A stretch of DNA of 64,000 nt from Rossellomorea marisflavi (GCF_001274775.1 NZ_LGUE01000005.1:126346-190345); one strand, 5' to 3'; shown: positions 16,150 to 25,600, counted from the first letter of the stretch. Translations and numbers: made by a program. The notes: generated by a model not told the origin, from the letters alone.

Positions 16150-17165
16150 TGGAAAGGAAAACCGAGAAAGACAGATGGAGGGGTTTTTTCGAAACCCTGA
16201 CAAGAAAAGAAGAATGGAAACCGCACCACCCGCGGAATGCCATACAGGAAATCGGCAGGGCCACCCTGTGGCATTATCCTGCAGTAGAAAGGAACGGGGC
16301 ACTCCCGATCCTGATGGTCTACTCCCATATCAATAAGCCAAGCATATTGGATCTTACAGAACAGCACAGCATGATCGGAGAGTTCCTGGGAAATGGCTAT
16401 GACGTATTCCTCCTCGACTTCGGGATACCGGATGAGCGGGACAAGGATACAGGTCTTGAATCGTATCTCTTCGATTATATCGATGGAGCCGTGAAGACGG
16501 TATTGCAGCATCAACAAACCGGCCGGCTGACGCTTGCGGGCTTCTGCCTCGGCGGAACCCTTGCAGCTCTTTATGCAGCCCTCTACCCGGACCGCATCCA
16601 TAACCTTCTCTTATTTGTGACCCCCATCGACTTCAACCAGCTGCCGGACTTCCGGGAGTGGATCAAAGCCATCCAATCTGGGGACATCGATCCGGCTGTC
16701 CTTGCACCGGTCACAGGCATCATCCCTGCCGAACAGATCCGCTACGGAATGCGCCTCATCACGGCACCCGTCTACTATTCCCCGTATCTGTCCCTCCTCA
16801 ACCGCGCATACGACCCTGCCTACACGGAGCACTGGTACCGATTCAATCAGTGGACCAATGACCACATCCCGATGACAGGGGCGTTCCTCCGGGATCTGCT
16901 TCATTACTTCATTAAGGAAAATGCGTTGATGAACGGGGGCATGACCCTCAGGGGAAGGGAAATCAATCCCGCAAGAATTCAATCGAATCTCTACATGGTT
17001 TGTTCAACGTTTGATCAGATGGTACCGGCTGCGATCAGTTATCCGCTGATGGAGCTTGTTTCAAGTGAGGAGAAACAGTTCATCGAGGTTCCAGGAGGGC
17101 ACGCGAGCCTGATCAAAGATGGCGTGTCTTCACGGCTGATGGGCTGGTTGAGAGAGCATTCGTAG
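16149..17165 (+). CDS. Class III/IV PHA synthase-family protein (PhaC-like)
   Basis: 338 aa. The nucleophile elbow is GFCLGG with Cys133, not the Ser of lipases, which marks PHA synthases. Asp289 (STFDQMVP) and His318 (PGGHASL) complete the triad; the Asp-His distance of 29 equals that of Allochromatium PhaC as I remember it (D302, H331). Family blocks MVYSHINKPSILDL (~57-70) and the region around FNQWTNDHIP (~232-241) are conserved. It should polymerise hydroxyacyl-CoA to polyhydroxyalkanoate. Neither phaR nor a known phasin lies in the window. ATG 16149 overlaps the previous stop by one base. Confidence 0.88.
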   Translation: MERKTEKDRWRGFFETLTRKEEWKPHHPRNAIQEIGRATLWHYPAVERNGALPILMVYSHINKPSILDLTEQHSMIGEFLGNGYDVFLLDFGIPDERDKDTGLESYLFDYIDGAVKTVLQHQQTGRLTLAGFCLGGTLAALYAALYPDRIHNLLLFVTPIDFNQLPDFREWIKAIQSGDIDPAVLAPVTGIIPAEQIRYGMRLITAPVYYSPYLSLLNRAYDPAYTEHWYRFNQWTNDHIPMTGAFLRDLLHYFIKENALMNGGMTLRGREINPARIQSNLYMVCSTFDQMVPAAISYPLMELVSSEEKQFIEVPGGHASLIKDGVSSRLMGWLREHS

Positions 17166-17179
17166 AAAGGAGGTGCAGT

Positions 17180-17251
17180 ATGTATCCGTATGAGTATTTA
17201 GGGTTTGGTTATTTTGTGTTCAGGGAGACTGTGAAGAGTATTTGGTATTGA
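17180..17251 (+). CDS. Possible 23-aa microprotein after phaC homologue
   Basis: A short frame MYPYEYLGFGYFVFRETVKS + IWY starts at ATG 17180. It is preceded by a near-perfect ribosome site AAAGGAGGTG (17166-17175) that begins right at the end of the PhaC-like gene. It is very rich in Tyr and Phe. No comparison was possible; the strong site and the operon position are the only support. Confidence 0.45.
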   Translation: MYPYEYLGFGYFVFRETVKSIWY

Positions 17252-17297
17252 TGGTGATGGTGAATGATTGGAATGGTATCCTACCTTTCCAATGTAG

Positions 17298-17334
17298 GAG
17301 CTTGCTTTCCGCTAGGGGGAGGCAAGCTCTTTTT
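17298..17334 (+). terminator. Terminator of the PHA-type operon, made of a degenerate repeat copy
   Basis: GAGCTTGC (17298-17305) pairs with GCAAGCTC (17322-17329) and TTTTT follows. The loop (TTTCCGCTAGGGGGAG) resembles the GCTTGCTTTCCAGTGGGGAG block of the repeats further down, so a decayed copy of the repeat appears to serve as terminator. Confidence 0.7.
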
Positions 17335-17380
17335 CGCTTATGTACTCTGTGGTGAGGGATTCCTCATTATAGTGGAGAGA

Positions 17381-17945
17381 TGGAAAAGAGACCGTTCCTT
17401 TTCGCTTCAGGCGCTTGCTTTCCAGTGGGGAGGGTGCCGAGCCTCCTCGTGCCTGCGGGGTCTCGTCACTCCTCCTATTCCACAGGAGTCAAGCGCCTTC
17501 CGCTTCAATGCACTCTATGGTTTTGAATGGGGAAGCGACGGTATATTCCCCAGTATGAGTGATGGATCCCTGTGGATAGTAGTGAGAATAGGAAAAGAGA
17601 CCGTTCCTTTTCGCTTCAGGCGCATGCTTTCCAGTGGGGAGGGAGTTGAGCCTCCTCGTGCCTGCGGGGTCTCGCCTCCCTCCTATTCCAGAGGAGTCAA
17701 GTGCCTTCCGCTTCAATGCACTCTGTGGTTTTTAATAGGGGTAAAATAGGTTTTTATTCTTCAATAAGCGTGGTGGTGGATCCCGATTTATATTAGTGAG
17801 TGATGGAAAGGGGACCGTTCCTTTCCGCTTCAGGCGCTTGCTTTCCAGTGGGGAGGGGGTTGAGCCTCCTCGTGCCTGCGGGGTCTCACCCCCCTCCTTT
17901 TCCACAGGAGTCAAGTGCCTTCCGCTTCAATCCACTCTGTGGTTT
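17381..17945 (+). repeat. Three direct copies of a structured intergenic repeat (A1-A3)
   Basis: Copies of about 140 bases occur at ~17381-17525, ~17588-17735 and ~17800-17945, spaced 209 and 214 bases apart. Each runs GACCGTTCCTTT(T/C)CGCTTCAGGCG, GCTTTCCAGTGGGGAGGG, GAGCCTCCTCGTGCCTGCGG, GGTCTC, a C-rich block, and AGGAGTCAAG(C/T)GCCTTCCGC. Complementary blocks (GAGCCTCC..., ...GGGGTCTC; GGCGCTTG/CAAGCGCC) give a branched fold. The frames open across these copies are artefacts of the repeat. The family resembles a repeat I remember as common between genes in Bacillaceae. Confidence 0.85.
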
Positions 17946-18060
17946 ATAAATAGGGGAGTGATGGTTCATATACTAGTAAGTGGGGGCATCATTAAATGAA
18001 CCACCCTACCATTATCGGACTAAATTAGATGGCTTCTAGAACAAATGAAAAGTGACATTA

Positions 18061-18960
18061 CCATGAATCAACCACCCACTGTCACATCCATTCCCATAGC
18101 CCCCTCCCATATCACACAGTGAAGTGAAGCGAAGGGTGCCCGACTCCAACGGGAATAGCGAGCTGGGTGAGACCCCGCAAGAATGAGGAGGCTCACCGGG
18201 AGCCCCGTGGAAAGCGGGCACCCGCAGCGAAACGGAGCGTTCTGCATAGGGAATAATAATTAATGAAGGACTCCCCACCACTCAAAAACGGGATGTAGAA
18301 TTACCTCCAAGAGTGTTGATTTCTCAAAACAGAATTAAACTTGCTATGAACCAGGAAGCCATTCACCTCAACATTTCCATAGGACAGGATGATGTGAATC
18401 AAACAACCAGTGCCACATACATTTCCTAGCCCCTTCCAATATCACAGAGTGAAGTGAAGCGAAGGGTGCCCGACTCCAACGGGAACAGCGAGCAGGGTGA
18501 GACCCCGCAAGAATGAGGAGGCTCACCGGGAGCCCCGTGGAAAGCGGGCACCCGCAGCGAAACGGAACGCTCTATATAGGGAAAAATGATTAATGAAGGA
18601 CTCACCAACAGTCATAAACGGGATGTAGAATCACCTCCAAGAGTGTTGATTTCTCAAAACAGAATTAAACTCGCTATTGCCCGGCAAGACATTAAAACTC
18701 AACATTCCCATCGGACAGGATGATGTGAATCAAACAACCAGTGCTACAGACATTTTCTAGCCATTCCAATATCAAAGAGTGAAGTGCAGCGAAGGGTGCC
18801 CGACTCCAACGGGAACAGCGAGCAGGGTGAGACCCCGCAAGAATGAGGAGGCTCACCGCGAGCCCCGTGGAAAGCGGGAATCCGCAGCGAAACGGAGCGC
18901 TCTACATAGAAAATAATAATTAATGAAGCACTCATCACCAGTCACAAATGAGATATGGAA
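18061..18960 (-). repeat. Tandem 330-bp repeat, three units (B1-B3), opposite orientation
   Basis: The block GAAGTGAAGCGAAGGG begins at 18121, 18451 and 18781 (GAAGTGCAGC in the last), exactly 330 bases apart each time. Each unit holds a structured core (outer stem GGGTGCCCG/CGGGCACCC, inner GGTGAG/CTCACC) plus flanks such as TGATTTCTCAAAACAG and GATGTGAATCAAACAACCAG. The core is the reverse complement type of A1-A3. The third unit has CGGGAATCC instead of CGGGCACCC and its right flank is incomplete. Nothing coding is seen between 17252 and 19118 apart from the repeats. Confidence 0.88.
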
Positions 18961-19118
18961 CCACCTCCAAAAGAACGGCATTCTACATACCTCCCCATCA
19001 TTTCCCGGGGAATGGTGTCGAAAACAAAGGCACAATCCCACAAAGTTGCAATAGGCTTTACTATGGGAATTTGATAGAATGAAACATAGATACACACATG
19101 AAAGGTGGTGACGTTTCG

Positions 19119-20306
19119 TTGCTGGAAACCTGGTTACTAGAAATCGCAAAAAGCCTCGGGAAATTCGTCTTGAACCCATTATTTCCCCTCTCGCTCCTAT
19201 TCGCCATCCTGGTCGGATACTTCCGGGTGAAGCGTGAAAGAAGCGATTTCCATACAAGGCTGCTCGACGGCTACAATGATCTGAGGGTCCTGCTATCCTA
19301 TGGACTCGTACTCGGCCTTGCCTTTTCCATCGTGACCCTGGGCCTCGGATTGACCGTGCCGGTCATCTCACTCGTCGTCATCGGAGCCGTCACGATCCTG
19401 TTTGCCCTGACAGGTCGTTTTCAACTGCTCTCAGCAGGCATTACAGTCGGTTTTTCCTATCTGCTCCTATGGGCATGGGACTTTTCCGGCTTGGATATTC
19501 CGTACATACCTGAACTGGAAAACGGTAATCTTTTAGGGTTCCTTCCTTTACTGGCCGGGCTTCTCCTCATGATCGAGGGGATCCTCATCAGACTGTCGGG
19601 CTGGAAGGGTACCTCGCCGAAGTGGATTAAAAGTCCGCGGGGGATGAAGGTTGGCGCTCTTCAGAGCAAGAAGCTCTGGCTGGTACCGATGATCCTTTTC
19701 GTTCCGGAGGGAAGCCTGCCGCCGATCTTTGACTGGTGGCCGGTCGTATCACTCGGGAACACGGATCTGGCCCTTGTGTGCGTTCCGTTCCTGCTTGGTT
19801 TCAGCCTACTCGTGCGAAGCGCGCTGCCGGCAATCGTCGTTAGACCGGTTGGAGCCAATGTATTCTGGTTCGGTGCCTTCATCACAACGGTAGCGGCCGC
19901 GGGTTATTGGGTGACAGAGGCGTCCATCGCTGCCGGTGCTCTGGCGTTGCTGGCCCGCATCTGGATGGCGGTCAGTACGTCGAAAAAAGAAGCAGAAAAA
20001 CCTTATTACTTCAAACGTCAGCCTGCCGGGCTCATGATCCTCGGTATCATCCCGGGTTCGCCTGCTGAAACCCTTTCCCTGAGAGTAGGGGAAATCATTC
20101 TGAAGGTAAATGGAAATGAGATTTCCAATGAGAGGGAATTTTATGAAGCGCTACAGAAGAACGGTGCATACTGCAAGCTCGAGGTCATCGGGACGAATGC
20201 GGAAAATCGTTTCACCCAGGGTGCCCTTTACGAAGGGGACCATCATGAACTCGGTCTGTTATTTACGTATCAGGATGAACGGTGGGAAACCGACCAAGTG
20301 TCCTAA
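19119..20306 (+). CDS. minJ: Division-site protein MinJ (PDZ membrane protein)
   Basis: 395 aa with about 6-8 membrane segments across residues 10-300 and one C-terminal PDZ domain (~310-375, with GIIPGSPAETLSLRVGEIIL). Length, layout and position after ctpB match B. subtilis MinJ (YvjD), which links DivIVA at poles and septa to MinD and thereby blocks division near the poles. TTG at 19119 is chosen because AAAGGTGGTG ends 8 bases before it; the upstream ATG at 19098 lies before that site. An extended -10 (TGATAGAAT, 19072-19080) precedes it. Confidence 0.9.
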   Translation: MLETWLLEIAKSLGKFVLNPLFPLSLLFAILVGYFRVKRERSDFHTRLLDGYNDLRVLLSYGLVLGLAFSIVTLGLGLTVPVISLVVIGAVTILFALTGRFQLLSAGITVGFSYLLLWAWDFSGLDIPYIPELENGNLLGFLPLLAGLLLMIEGILIRLSGWKGTSPKWIKSPRGMKVGALQSKKLWLVPMILFVPEGSLPPIFDWWPVVSLGNTDLALVCVPFLLGFSLLVRSALPAIVVRPVGANVFWFGAFITTVAAAGYWVTEASIAAGALALLARIWMAVSTSKKEAEKPYYFKRQPAGLMILGIIPGSPAETLSLRVGEIILKVNGNEISNEREFYEALQKNGAYCKLEVIGTNAENRFTQGALYEGDHHELGLLFTYQDERWETDQVS

Positions 20307-20317
20307 AGGGAAAGAGC

Positions 20318-20610
20318 TTGAGACAAATAAGTTTTAGTCATAGGAAAACCCGAATTCGATTGCCATCGATCAGGCAAAGAATTCGGTTTTTTCATTTGTT
20401 TCATGAACATCGTTTCTAGAGGTTGATTGGATTGCAAGACGAAGACTCCTTCGGCAAGAGTAGCTTATGTGAGACTCCGCAGGCGTTCCAAGGAGGAGCA
20501 CGGGCTACCCAAGGAAACTAAATTCTTGCACGGAAATCATGAACGGTATAAAGAAACGAGACTGATCGTATTCGTCGCGAAATGATCCCTTTTGCATTTT
20601 ATCCCAACCT
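20318..20610 (+). repeat. Composite repeat C1: terminator hairpin plus structured core
   Basis: A unit of about 270 bases that recurs at 28966-29260: first a hairpin-terminator, then a core bounded by TTGCAAGA and TCTTGCA (20432-20531), then a 3' flank with AATGATCCCTTTT. The core contains GTAGC/GCTAC arms and the GAGACTCCGCAGG block shared by all repeats of this window. C1 has diverged more from self-complementarity than C2. Confidence 0.8.
20345..20392. terminator. Terminator between minJ and the convergent CDF gene
   Basis: CCGAATTC (20350-20357) pairs with GAATTCGG (20379-20386) and TTGCC (20360-20364) with GGCAA (20373-20377); a T run follows. The A run before the stem lets it act in both directions. 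Confidence 0.85.
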
Positions 20611-20614
20611 TTGG

Positions 20615-21484
20615 TCATGATTTCCGCTTGCTCTCCGGTTCCGGGTGGATCAGGACGTGGGCATGGGGGAAATGCTTCATGATCATCTCCTCCATGCGGT
20701 CGCAGAGTCGATGCGTCTTTTCGATGCTGTCGGTCGACTCCACCACCAGATGGAAGTCGATGTACTCATGGGCGCCCGAACGTCTTGTGCGCAGGTCATG
20801 GACCTCGATGTACTCATCATGGAAGCTTTGGATCATCGACATGATTTCGGATTCTTCTTCCTTCGTAAGGCTGGCATCGATGAGGGGAGGGAAGGCTTCT
20901 TTCATGAGTTTGACAGCTTCGATCATGATGTAGATGGCCAGTGCGATCCCGATGATCGGATCAAGGAAGTGCCATCCGGTCAGGGTGACGAGTAAAAGGC
21001 TTCCGGCAACCCCGAGGGATGTGTACACATCGGTCAGGAGATGGAAGGCGTTTGATTTCATGGCCACCGAATGGACGCGGTCGGCTTCTTTGCTGACGAT
21101 ACGGGATACGATGAAGTTAATGGTTGCACCAATGATCATGACGGAGATACCAAGGACCGGGAGTTTGATCGGTTCCGGGTGGATCAGCTTGTGGATACAC
21201 TCGTAGATGATCCAGAAACCGGCCACGAAGATGAGCAGGGTCTCGATTGTCCCTGATATATTCTCCACTTTCCCGTGTCCGTATGGATGCTCGGGGTCTG
21301 CAGGTTTGCCGGAGACCCTTACGGAAATGAAGGCGATCAGGGAAGCCATGAGGTCAAGTGACGAGTGGATCGCTTCAGACAGGACGGCTACAGACCCTGT
21401 AATGAGTCCGATCACGATTTTCAGGATGACGACGAACGAGTTACTGATTACGGATAAAAAGGCAATTTTCGGTGTGCTGTTCAT
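20615..21484 (-). CDS. Cation diffusion facilitator (CDF) metal exporter
   Basis: 289 aa with six membrane segments and a cytoplasmic C-terminal domain. Metal-site motifs SEAIHSSLDLMAS (~residues 36-48) and HPYGHGKVE (~65-73) are typical of CDF proteins that export Zn, Fe or Mn in exchange for protons. The C-terminal domain has several His and Asp (YIDFHLVVES). The start ATG at 21484 has GAAGGAGA upstream on this strand. It stands alone, convergent with minJ and divergent from qoxABCD. The metal cannot be told by eye. Confidence 0.9.
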   Translation of the reverse strand: MNSTPKIAFLSVISNSFVVILKIVIGLITGSVAVLSEAIHSSLDLMASLIAFISVRVSGKPADPEHPYGHGKVENISGTIETLLIFVAGFWIIYECIHKLIHPEPIKLPVLGISVMIIGATINFIVSRIVSKEADRVHSVAMKSNAFHLLTDVYTSLGVAGSLLLVTLTGWHFLDPIIGIALAIYIMIEAVKLMKEAFPPLIDASLTKEEESEIMSMIQSFHDEYIEVHDLRTRRSGAHEYIDFHLVVESTDSIEKTHRLCDRMEEMIMKHFPHAHVLIHPEPESKRKS

Positions 21485-21993
21485 TATGACAGGTCTCCTT
21501 CACGGAAGGGTGGGATGTTATTTTGGTATAATATGTACGGCGATCCCCTATGTAAAAGAATGTGCAAAGGCACAGTAAAATATACATGAAATCCGTCATT
21601 CACAAAGGCTTGAAACAGCGCGGCTCAAGGAGGATTTCCATATAGCACTGAATAATGACTATGTTCCGAAAATTTCAAGTACGCATTTGGAAAGGTTTAT
21701 TTGTTTAAATAGGCTTGTGAATAGTTTAGAATGAAAGAATTGAGGTTATGTAACAGGTATGACCTCACCGCTAGTCTATCTATCTTCTTGGAAGATCATC
21801 CATGGTGGGCTATATTTTTGTGCTTAGAGAAATTTTTTCCACGAATGTTACTGATATGTGAAAAAAATTTGTCTAAATTTCGAAAATCTACTCAAATCGA
21901 CATGAAATGATCGTTAACGTATTTCGTTTTTCCGAGAATTTGATAGTATATGTCTAGTCGATATAAATCTTATATAAAGGAAGGTGATTATAC
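21485..21993. other. Intergenic region between CDF gene and qoxA
   Basis: 509 bases, AT-rich towards qoxA. The CDF promoter should lie near 21520-21540, where ATTATACC is read on the minus strand. The qox promoter is at 21940-21967. CGTTAACG (21911-21918) is an 8-bp palindrome close upstream. No gene or terminator is visible. Confidence 0.5.
21940..21967 (+). promoter_or_regulatory. Promoter of qoxABCD
   Basis: TTGATA (21940-21945), 16-base spacer, TATAAA (21962-21967), 26 bases before the qoxA start. Confidence 0.6.
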
Positions 21994-22992
21994 ATGTTTA
22001 ATAAATTCAAACCTTTTCTGATCATATTGATCAGTTTGATTTCCCTATTCGTCATCGTTGTCCTAGGGGCCGGTACGGATATGATCATCCTGAATCCTAA
22101 GGGACCTGTCGGGGAAATTCAAAAGGATTTAATCATGCTATCAATCTACTATATGCTTGCAATCATGATTGTTGTATTATCTTTCTTTACCTTTATCGTC
22201 ATTAAGTATCGTAAGGGTAAAAACGGTGATTATCAGCCGAACATGCACGGTAGCAATAAGCTTGAAATCATCTGGACGCTTATACCTGTTGCTATCGTAA
22301 TCGCATTGAGCATCCCGAATACACAGGCGCTTTATGAATTGAAAGAAGCTCCTAAAGCCACCGCACATAAAGAACCTATCGTCATTCATGCAACAGCCGT
22401 CGATTGGAAATGGGTCTTCTCTTATCCTGAAGAAAACGTCGAGACAGTCAACTACGTCAACGTTCCTACAGGTCATCCGGTCCTTTTCAAAATCAGTGCT
22501 GCTGACTCAATGGCGTCTTTCTGGGTTCCTGAACTTGGCGGTCAGATCTACGGTATGCCGGGGATGATGAATGAAATGTATCTCCAGGCTGACCACGACG
22601 GTGTTTACGCCGGACGTAACTCCAACTTCACAGGTAAAGGAATGGCACAGCAGAAGTTCGACTTCGTGGCCATGAGTGAAGATGAGTATAAAGAATGGGT
22701 CAAAGACTCGCAAGAAAATGAACCGAAGTTGACGAAAGAAACGTACGATAAACTCCTTCTTCCAGGTTCATCAGATAAAATGACGTTCTCTTCTACTCAC
22801 CTTGAGTACGTAGATCACGGAAAAATGGGTAGTGCGAACTATGCCATGGAAGTACGAGAAAAGTATGGTGTGAAAGAACCGAGCAAACATGGTGAATCCG
22901 ACGAAGAAATGGATCACGACATGGACCATGGTGATATGGATCACAGCGACATGGACATGGACAGCTCCGACTCTCACGAGCATGCACATTAA
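21994..22992 (+). CDS. qoxA: Cytochrome aa3 quinol oxidase subunit II
   Basis: 332 aa. An N-terminal signal/anchor, a second membrane segment (~residues 45-70) and an outer cupredoxin domain are present. The CuA ligands of cytochrome c oxidases are absent, and NPKGPVGEIQKDL and SADSMASFWVPELGGQIY fit QoxA, so quinol is the electron donor. Two oddities: the lipobox cysteine of B. subtilis QoxA is Gly here (LGAGTD), and the tail (~300-332) is rich in His, Met and Asp. The ATG follows AAAGGAAGGTG. First gene of qoxABCD. Confidence 0.94.
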   Translation: MFNKFKPFLIILISLISLFVIVVLGAGTDMIILNPKGPVGEIQKDLIMLSIYYMLAIMIVVLSFFTFIVIKYRKGKNGDYQPNMHGSNKLEIIWTLIPVAIVIALSIPNTQALYELKEAPKATAHKEPIVIHATAVDWKWVFSYPEENVETVNYVNVPTGHPVLFKISAADSMASFWVPELGGQIYGMPGMMNEMYLQADHDGVYAGRNSNFTGKGMAQQKFDFVAMSEDEYKEWVKDSQENEPKLTKETYDKLLLPGSSDKMTFSSTHLEYVDHGKMGSANYAMEVREKYGVKEPSKHGESDEEMDHDMDHGDMDHSDMDMDSSDSHEHAH

Positions 22993-23008
22993 GAAGGGAG
23001 GAATCTAG

Positions 23009-24979
23009 GTGTTTGACTTTATTAAGGATAATTTGATTTTAAACGATCCCCTCATCCTGGGGGCGAACGTATCCATAGCATTCACAGTCGTCGCCGTTGT
23101 AGCCATCCTTACCTATTTCAAAAAATGGAAATGGCTTTGGACCGAATGGATCACAAGTGTCGACCATAAGAAAATCGGTATCATGTATATTATCGCAGCA
23201 CTTCTAATGTTATTCCGTGGAGGAGTCGACGCGCTGTTGATGAGGGCTCAATTGACAGTCCCAGACAACGACTTCCTATCCTCTCAGCATTACAATGAAA
23301 TCTTCACCACGCACGGTACGATCATGATCCTCTTCATGGCGATGCCGTTCTTGATTGGTTTGATGAACGTTGCCGTACCGCTTCAAATCGGGGCGCGTGA
23401 CGTTGCATTCCCTTACTTGAACAACTTGAGTTTCTGGGCATTCATGATTGGTGCCATGATCTTCAATATCTCCTTCGTGTTCGGTGGTTCACCGGATGCA
23501 GGTTGGACGAACTATGCACCACTGGCCGTCGAAGGTAGCTCCGGGCCAGGAATCAACTACTACCTGATGGGACTTCAGATATCAGGTATCGGTACGCTCT
23601 TGACGGGGATCAACTTCGTTGTGACCATCATCAAGATGCGTGCACCGGGCATGACGCTTCTACGCATGCCGATGTTCACTTGGACAACACTGATCACAGC
23701 TTTCATCATCGTATTTGCATTCCCGATCTTGACTGTGACGCTTGCCCTTATGACATTTGACCGTCTATTCGGTTCCCATTTCTTCACCTTGGCAGCTGGA
23801 GGGAACTCCATGCTTTGGGCCAACTTGTTCTGGCTATGGGGACATCCGGAAGTATACATCGTCGTCTTGCCGGCGTTCGGTATCTTTTCGGAAATCATTG
23901 CAACATTCTCAAGAAAAACGCTATTCGGTTACAAATCCATGATCTTGTCCCTTGTGGCAATCTCAGGTTTGTCATTCGTCGTTTGGGTCCATCACTTCTT
24001 CACAATGGGTGGAACAGCCGCAGTAAACAGCGTCTTCTCCATCACGACAATGGCCATCGCGATCCCGACGGGAATCAAGATCTTCAACTGGCTCGGTACG
24101 CTCTATAAGGGACGGATCGAGGTTACAACCCCGATGCTCTGGTCTCTCGCGTTCATTCCGACATTCCTGATCGGTGGGGTTACAGGGGTCATGCTCGGTA
24201 TGGCCGCAGCTGATTTCCAATATCACAATAACTATTTCCTAGTGGCTCACTTCCACTACACATTGATTGCCGGTGTTGTATTCGCCTGCTTCGCGGGTCT
24301 CATCTACTGGTATCCGAAAATGTTTGGTCTTAAGATGAATGAGCGCATCGGTCGCTGGGCGTTCTGGTTCTTCACAATCGGATTCAACGTATGTTTCCTA
24401 CCGCAATTCATCCTTGGATTTGCCGGTATGCCACGTCGTGTGTACACATACGGAGCAGAAGACGGTTGGACAGCACTGAACGTTGTATCCACAATCGGTG
24501 GATTCGCAATGGGTGTAGCATTCTTGATCTTCGTATACAACGTATACTACAGCTATCGCTTTGAAAAACGTGAGACTACTGGTGATGCTTGGGGTGGCCG
24601 TACACTTGAGTGGGCTACAACAACAGCAGTACCACCTCACTACAACTTCTCTAAACTTCCTGAAGTCACTGGTGTTGATACGTTCTGGTACTCTAAACAA
24701 GACGGTCATGCACTCAAGATCGATGAGAAGCCTGAAGTGGAATACAAGCCGATCCACATGCCTAGCAACTCGGGTACACCTTTCATCATGAGCATCTTCT
24801 TCTTCATCGCAGGATTTGGTCTCGTCTTTGAAATCTGGTGGATGGCCATCCTCGGCGGTATCGGTACCGTTGGATGCATGGCATACCGTTCAATGACTTC
24901 AAGCAAGCAGGATGAAGGTTACTATGTAACGGTGGAAGAAATCAAAGAACTTGAAAATCCGACGAATAGGGAGGCGTGA
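23009..24979 (+). CDS. qoxB: Quinol oxidase subunit I
   Basis: 656-aa haem-copper oxidase core protein with about 14-15 membrane helices. The Cu-B/Tyr motif [12 protein letters not shown] (~residues 278-289), VHHFFTMG (~328-335) and [10 protein letters not shown] (~416-425) supply copper and haem ligands. It reduces oxygen to water and pumps protons. GTG at 23009 is set by AAGGGAGGA (22994-23002). It lies 16 bases after qoxA and 3 before qoxC. Confidence 0.97.
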   Translation: MFDFIKDNLILNDPLILGANVSIAFTVVAVVAILTYFKKWKWLWTEWITSVDHKKIGIMYIIAALLMLFRGGVDALLMRAQLTVPDNDFLSSQHYNEIFTTHGTIMILFMAMPFLIGLMNVAVPLQIGARDVAFPYLNNLSFWAFMIGAMIFNISFVFGGSPDAGWTNYAPLAVEGSSGPGINYYLMGLQISGIGTLLTGINFVVTIIKMRAPGMTLLRMPMFTWTTLITAFIIVFAFPILTVTLALMTFDRLFGSHFFTLAAGGNSMLWANLFWLWGHPEVYIVVLPAFGIFSEIIATFSRKTLFGYKSMILSLVAISGLSFVVWVHHFFTMGGTAAVNSVFSITTMAIAIPTGIKIFNWLGTLYKGRIEVTTPMLWSLAFIPTFLIGGVTGVMLGMAAADFQYHNNYFLVAHFHYTLIAGVVFACFAGLIYWYPKMFGLKMNERIGRWAFWFFTIGFNVCFLPQFILGFAGMPRRVYTYGAEDGWTALNVVSTIGGFAMGVAFLIFVYNVYYSYRFEKRETTGDAWGGRTLEWATTTAVPPHYNFSKLPEVTGVDTFWYSKQDGHALKIDEKPEVEYKPIHMPSNSGTPFIMSIFFFIAGFGLVFEIWWMAILGGIGTVGCMAYRSMTSSKQDEGYYVTVEEIKELENPTNREA

Positions 24980-24982
24980 TGT

Positions 24983-25600
24983 ATGGCACATAATACAAAT
25001 GTAGATCCAAACACGCCGTTAGAATATCAATCCGAAACAGGTAAACTGAATATCTTCGGATTCTGGGTTTTCCTTGGTGCGGAGATGGCGTTGTTCGCAA
25101 CGATCTTCGCCACATTCTTTGCCCTTAAGGATCACGGCGTCATGGCGGGAGGACCACTCCCAAGTGATTTATTCGAACTGAAAAACACACTCATTATGAC
25201 TTTACTGCTACTTTTCAGTAGTTTTACATCCGGTTTATCCATCAATGAGCTTAGAAGAAGAAACGTGAAGGCCATGATCTTCTGGATCGCCGTCACATTG
25301 CTATTCGGTCTTGGTTTCCTTTATATGGAGATCACTGAGTTCATCCACCTTGTTCATGAAGGTGCGGCACTCGGTACGAACGCATACTGGTCTTCCTTCT
25401 ACTTGTTGACCGGAACGCATGGTCTCCATGTATCTTTAGGTATTCTATGGATCATACTTGTGGTTATCCAAGTGATGAAGAACGGATTGAACCCGGACAA
25501 TGCCAAAAAGATCTTTATCTCAAGTCTATATTGGCATTTCCTTGACTTCGTCTGGATCTTCGTATTCACAAGTGTGTACCTGTTAGGGATGGTGGGATAA
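24983..25600 (+). CDS. qoxC: Quinol oxidase subunit III
   Basis: 205 aa with five membrane helices; LNIFGFWVFLGAEMALFA near the start and YLLTGTHGLHVSLGILW (~residues 145-161) are typical of subunit III of haem-copper oxidases. It stabilises subunit I. ATG at 24983 is almost adjacent to the qoxB stop, and qoxD begins on the base after its stop, so translation should be coupled. Confidence 0.96.
   Translation: MAHNTNVDPNTPLEYQSETGKLNIFGFWVFLGAEMALFATIFATFFALKDHGVMAGGPLPSDLFELKNTLIMTLLLLFSSFTSGLSINELRRRNVKAMIFWIAVTLLFGLGFLYMEITEFIHLVHEGAALGTNAYWSSFYLLTGTHGLHVSLGILWIILVVIQVMKNGLNPDNAKKIFISSLYWHFLDFVWIFVFTSVYLLGMVG

Noticed and set aside
17264..17749. Open frame of 161 codons across the first repeat copies
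   Set aside because: It runs through the repeat family in a frame open in several copies, lacks a ribosome site and has no protein-like pattern.
17381..18960. Insertion sequence or MITE with transposase
   Set aside because: No transposase frame and no clear target-site duplication; treated as a structured intergenic repeat only.
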